Shown here piece after piece: positions 61,551-64,000 of a stretch of 64,000 bases of DNA (position 1 is the stretch's first letter; the number at the start of each line of letters is the position of its first letter). The notes under the pieces are model-generated. The model searched no databases, was not told the DNA's origin, and saw only the letters and a list, made by a program, of their open reading frames with translations. The stretch covers positions 744,001 to 808,000 of the forward strand of contig CAVVIB010000023.1 of NCBI GenBank assembly GCA_963748205.1. The letters are read 5' to 3'. Source of the stretch: JAIBJN01 sp963748205. GTDB lineage: Bacteria; Actinomycetota; Thermoleophilia; Gaiellales; Gaiellaceae. The position numbers were made by a program, and so were the translations under genes.

Positions 61551-62239
61551 GCGGCGTCCAGGTCCTGCCGCTGGAGGGCATGCCCGAGCTTCGGCCCGGC
61601 GACGACCTGGCGGCGCATCTCGGCGACGCCGTCGAGCGCGCAGGCGGCCTGGAGGACGGCGACGTCGTCGTCGTCGCACAGAAGGCGGTCTCCAAGGCCG
61701 AAGGGCGCGTGGAGCAGGCCGACGACTACGTCGAGGTGATCCTCCGCGAGGCGCGCGCGGTGCGCCGCCGCCGCGACGACCTCATCATCGCCGAGACCGA
61801 GCACGGCTTCGTCTGCGCGAGCGCGGGCGTCGACCGCTCCAACACGCCGGGCGAGGGCTGGGTCGTGCTCCTGCCCAGGGATCCGGACGCGTCGGCGGCC
61901 GGCATCCGCGACCGTCTGGCCGAGCGGTTCGGGCACGCGCCCGCGGTGATCGTCAGCGACTCGTTCGGCCGCGCGTGGCGGCAGGGGACGACGGACGTGG
62001 CGCTCGGCGTCGCCGGCATGCGCCCGCTCCTCGACCTGCGCGGCACGCGCGACGGGCGCGGCTACGAGCTCCAGACGACGTTGATCGCGGTCGCCGACGA
62101 GCTCGCCGGCGCGGCCGAGCTGGTCATGGGCAAGGCGGACGGGGTGCCCGCGGCGCTGATCCGCGGCTACCGCGCCCCGCCGGGCGACGGGAACGCGCGC
62201 GAGCTCGTCATGCCGCCGGAGCGGGATCTGTTCCCGTAG
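61547..62239 (+). CDS. cofE: CofE: coenzyme F420-0:L-glutamate ligase
   Basis: A 230-residue enzyme that adds glutamate residues to F420-0. Motifs: VQVLPLEGMPELRPGDDLAA, DVVVVAQKAVSKAEGR and the VIVSDSFGRAWRQGTTDVAL stretch conserved in CofE. The C-terminal nitroreductase domain found in the mycobacterial FbiB fusion is missing, as in archaea and some deeper actinobacterial lines. The last 32 bases overlap the convergent hotdog-fold gene. The gene completes the F420 tail-building set. Confidence 0.95.
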   Translation: MSGVQVLPLEGMPELRPGDDLAAHLGDAVERAGGLEDGDVVVVAQKAVSKAEGRVEQADDYVEVILREARAVRRRRDDLIIAETEHGFVCASAGVDRSNTPGEGWVVLLPRDPDASAAGIRDRLAERFGHAPAVIVSDSFGRAWRQGTTDVALGVAGMRPLLDLRGTRDGRGYELQTTLIAVADELAGAAELVMGKADGVPAALIRGYRAPPGDGNARELVMPPERDLFP

Positions 62240-62894
62240 GGACGATCCAGGTCGAGCGCGAGCGCGCCAGCACCTCGCCGTCCGCGGTCAGAAGGGCCGA
62301 GCCCGCAAAGCGCTTCCGCCCCTCCTCGCCGATGCGCCAGCCGATGACCACGTGCGGCTCGCCGGGCGTCGGCAGCCGGTCGATCTCCGTGGCCATGCGC
62401 CCGAGCAGGACGCCTTCGCGCTGGAAGTCGTCGACCGCCCAGCCGCTGGGGCAGTCGAGCGCCGCCCAGACGAGCTCCGGGGTCACGTCGTCGGGCGGCG
62501 TCCAGGGCGAGGCGACGACCCCCTCGCGGCCCTCGACCGGGCCCGCGTAGACGCGCAGGCCGTCCGTCCGGTTCGGGCCGCAGACGAAGCACGTGTTGTA
62601 GGCGTGGTGCTCGAAGCCCGAGTAGCGCTCCGAGGCGCGCTCGGCCTCCTCGACCGAGACAGGCGCCGGCACCTCGACGTCGAGCGCGACCGGCTCGGCC
62701 TCCGCGACGAGACGCTCGCCGTCGCGGATCTCGAGCCGCCCATCGTCGCGCACGACCTCGAGCTCCCGGTCGAGCGGGGGAGGGAGGCGCAGCGTCACCT
62801 CGGCCGCGCCGCCGAGAAGCCCGGCGACGAGCCCGCAGGTGTAGCCGCCGTTCCCCGAGTCCGGCGGGCCGTTGAACCGGCCGGGGACGATCAC
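62208..62894 (-). CDS. Hotdog-fold thioesterase-like protein in purine-catabolism cluster
   Basis: A 228-residue protein. It begins RFNGPPDSGNGGYTCGLVAG, a conserved start of a double-hotdog family, and contains NTCFVCGPNRTDGLRVYAG and WAALDCPSGWAV in the middle. Related proteins are thioesterase-like, but the catalytic residues cannot be identified. The ATG overlaps the urate oxidase stop (ATGA), so it is translated with the uricase gene on the same strand. Its role in purine breakdown, if any, is unknown; it may be a CoA-linked enzyme. Confidence 0.75.
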   Translation of the reverse strand: MIVPGRFNGPPDSGNGGYTCGLVAGLLGGAAEVTLRLPPPLDRELEVVRDDGRLEIRDGERLVAEAEPVALDVEVPAPVSVEEAERASERYSGFEHHAYNTCFVCGPNRTDGLRVYAGPVEGREGVVASPWTPPDDVTPELVWAALDCPSGWAVDDFQREGVLLGRMATEIDRLPTPGEPHVVIGWRIGEEGRKRFAGSALLTADGEVLARSRSTWIVPTGTDPAPAA

Positions 62895-63697
62895 CGGCCG
62901 AGCGTCAGCTCGATGCGCCCGTACGGCGGCCGCGGGTCGGTGTAGACGCGCACGCGCTCGTCCGCCTCGGACACCTGCGCCGTGTCCCAGAGCCTGTTCT
63001 GGCCGACGAACGAGATCTCGGCCAGCTCGGGGAACGCGTCGAGCACCTTGACGCCCATCTCGTGGACGAGCTCCTGGATCGACGCCGAGTCGAACGCCGC
63101 GAACGTCGCGGCGAGCGAGTCGCGGATCGCCTCGCCGTCCGCACGCGCGGCGAAGTCCGCGTTGCGCCAGTGGACGTCCAGGTGGACGAAGAGCGGCCGG
63201 TCGCGCAACTCGGGGAGCGTCGTGTACTCGTCCCGGACAAAGCCCTCGAACGAGCTTCCGGTGAGCTTCATCAGCTTGAGCCCTTCGCGGCCCGAGCGGT
63301 GCTCGAGCGTCCCGTCGCGGTCGAGCGCGAGCTCGGCGACGCCGTAGTCGCCGCCGACGCGCTGGAACGACTGCTCCGAGCGTCGTGCGAAGGGGGCCTC
63401 ACGTCCGTGCAGCTCGATGCGCTCGGCTTGCTCGTACAGGGCCATGAAGCGGCGGGCGAGGAGCTCGAGGAAGCCCTCGAGCGAGCCCTCGTCGTACTCG
63501 AGCGCGTTCATGTGGATGAAGTTCTTCATCGAGTCGGTCGCGACCACGACCGTGTTGTCGCCCTCGGTGTAGGAGGGGACGAAGGCCGGGCCGCGCGCGA
63601 CCATCCCGACCTCGGCGGCGAAGAGCGTGCTGACGCCGTCCGTCCGGTAGACGGACACGTCCTCCTTGCCGTAGCCGATCCTCAGGAGCTCCGCCAT
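62891..63697 (-). CDS. Urate oxidase (uricase)
   Basis: A 268-residue cofactor-free uricase that turns urate into 5-hydroxyisourate. The catalytic lysine-threonine pair is visible as K11 (GYGKEDVSVYR) and T54 (VVATDSMKN). The second tunnel-fold repeat shows FVHLDVHWRN and ISFVGQNRLWDTAQVSEADE, and the C-terminal RIELTLGR is usual. It overlaps the OHCU decarboxylase end by 16 bases and the hotdog protein start by 4, so these form an operon for late purine degradation. Confidence 0.96.
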   Translation of the reverse strand: MAELLRIGYGKEDVSVYRTDGVSTLFAAEVGMVARGPAFVPSYTEGDNTVVVATDSMKNFIHMNALEYDEGSLEGFLELLARRFMALYEQAERIELHGREAPFARRSEQSFQRVGGDYGVAELALDRDGTLEHRSGREGLKLMKLTGSSFEGFVRDEYTTLPELRDRPLFVHLDVHWRNADFAARADGEAIRDSLAATFAAFDSASIQELVHEMGVKVLDAFPELAEISFVGQNRLWDTAQVSEADERVRVYTDPRPPYGRIELTLGR

Positions 63698-64000
63698 CGG
63701 TCCACGGCGATCGCGACGAGCTCGTCGCAGCCGGTCTCGAGCTCCTCCGTGCGCGTGCGCTCGATCCGCTCGCGCAGCACGGGGACGATCTCGGCGCGCG
63801 GGCGGCGGTTGACGAAGACGACGAAGCGGAAGCCGAAGCGCTCCTCGTACGCGGCGTTCAGCTCGGCCAGCTCGGCCATGACCTCGGGATCCTCCTGCGC
63901 GGGCTCGCCCTGTTCCGCAGCGGAGCGCCCCGCCAGCTTGCGCTCGCCGATCCGCGGGTGGTGCGCGAGGGCCTCGACCCGCTGCTCCTCGGGAGGCCTG
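63682..64000 (-). CDS. uraD: OHCU decarboxylase, 3' part (runs off right edge)
   Basis: The last 105 codons of a 2-oxo-4-hydroxy-4-carboxy-5-ureidoimidazoline decarboxylase, entering from the right edge. It has the active-site stretch LAHHPRIGERKLAG with the catalytic histidine and the YEERFGFRFVVFVNRR strand. With uricase it converts 5-hydroxyisourate products to S-allantoin. The full gene would be about 165 residues, so about a third is missing from the window. Confidence 0.9.
   Translation of the reverse strand, partial: RPPEEQRVEALAHHPRIGERKLAGRSAAEQGEPAQEDPEVMAELAELNAAYEERFGFRFVVFVNRRPRAEIVPVLRERIERTRTEELETGCDELVAIAVDRWRSS

Noticed and set aside
1..64000. CRISPR arrays, tRNA or rRNA genes, insertion sequences, integrases and attachment sites
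   Set aside because: No repeated spacer pattern, no cloverleaf-like sequence and no transposase or integrase motif was found by eye in intergenic regions. Small RNAs could be missed.

Overview
The window is GC-rich, gene-dense chromosomal DNA from an actinobacterium. A fused CofG/CofH (FbiC) F420 enzyme, many GTG starts, overlapping ATGA/GTGA gene junctions, proteins of actinobacterial type and a stand-alone CofE without a nitroreductase domain suggest the class Thermoleophilia (Gaiellales/Solirubrobacterales). This placement is inferred from gene content only. I see no tRNA, rRNA, CRISPR array, insertion sequence or integrase.

Layout. 1-1.5 kb: a partial gene, a winged-helix regulator, a PRC-barrel protein and a small unknown protein. 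1.5-3.3 kb: a secreted calcium-repeat protein. 3.3-7.9 kb: a molybdenum hydroxylase (xanthine dehydrogenase family) operon in the order large, FAD, 2Fe-2S, followed by an ArsR-SRPBCC regulator with a palindromic operator. 7.9-18.8 kb: a decayed ATPase/cyclase gene, a PEP mutase-family enzyme, secreted proteins including two metalloprotease-like proteins (DUF3152, M64), a sigma factor with a membrane tail and an L,D-transpeptidase. 18.8-27.4 kb: MarR with divergent YceI and FMN reductase, a ferritin-like protein, an ATP-grasp/membrane protein pair, two cupins, a papain-type protease, an AraC regulator and an FG-GAP protein. 27.4-37.4 kb: signalling, with a degenerate GGDEF protein, a large GAF-GGDEF-HD-GYP protein, a pair of unknown small paralogues and a giant adenylate cyclase-AAA-TPR protein. 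37.4-48.5 kb: membrane proteins, a cupredoxin lipoprotein, a beta-lactamase-fold hydrolase, a sugar dehydrogenase-like protein, rhodanese, an ornithine cyclodeaminase homologue, HMG-CoA lyase and three glycosyltransferase-like membrane proteins. 48.5-53.8 kb: an ABC importer (two permeases, ATPase, NMT1-type binding protein) with a dihydropyrimidinase. 53.9-57.2 kb: a CapA-like protein, a secreted protein and an atypical response regulator. 57.2-62.2 kb: a compact coenzyme F420 biosynthesis locus (fbiC, cofC divergent from cofD, NADPH:F420 reductase, cofE). 62.2-64 kb: a hotdog-fold protein, urate oxidase and OHCU decarboxylase, which belong to purine breakdown.

Two features run across the window. 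First, a 112-bp element with two hairpins occurs twice (3322 and 49306) at about 95% identity. Each copy opens a 46-codon reading frame whose TGA overlaps the ATG at the head of the next gene or gene group. One copy precedes the molybdenum hydroxylase operon and the other lies inside the hydantoin/pyrimidine-type importer operon. Together with the uricase genes at the right edge this suggests a nucleobase-catabolism theme. Second, about 26 reading-frame breaks interrupt otherwise intact genes, and most are repaired by removing one base. They look like residual sequencing or assembly indels rather than biology, so broken genes are annotated here as single genes with the break positions given.
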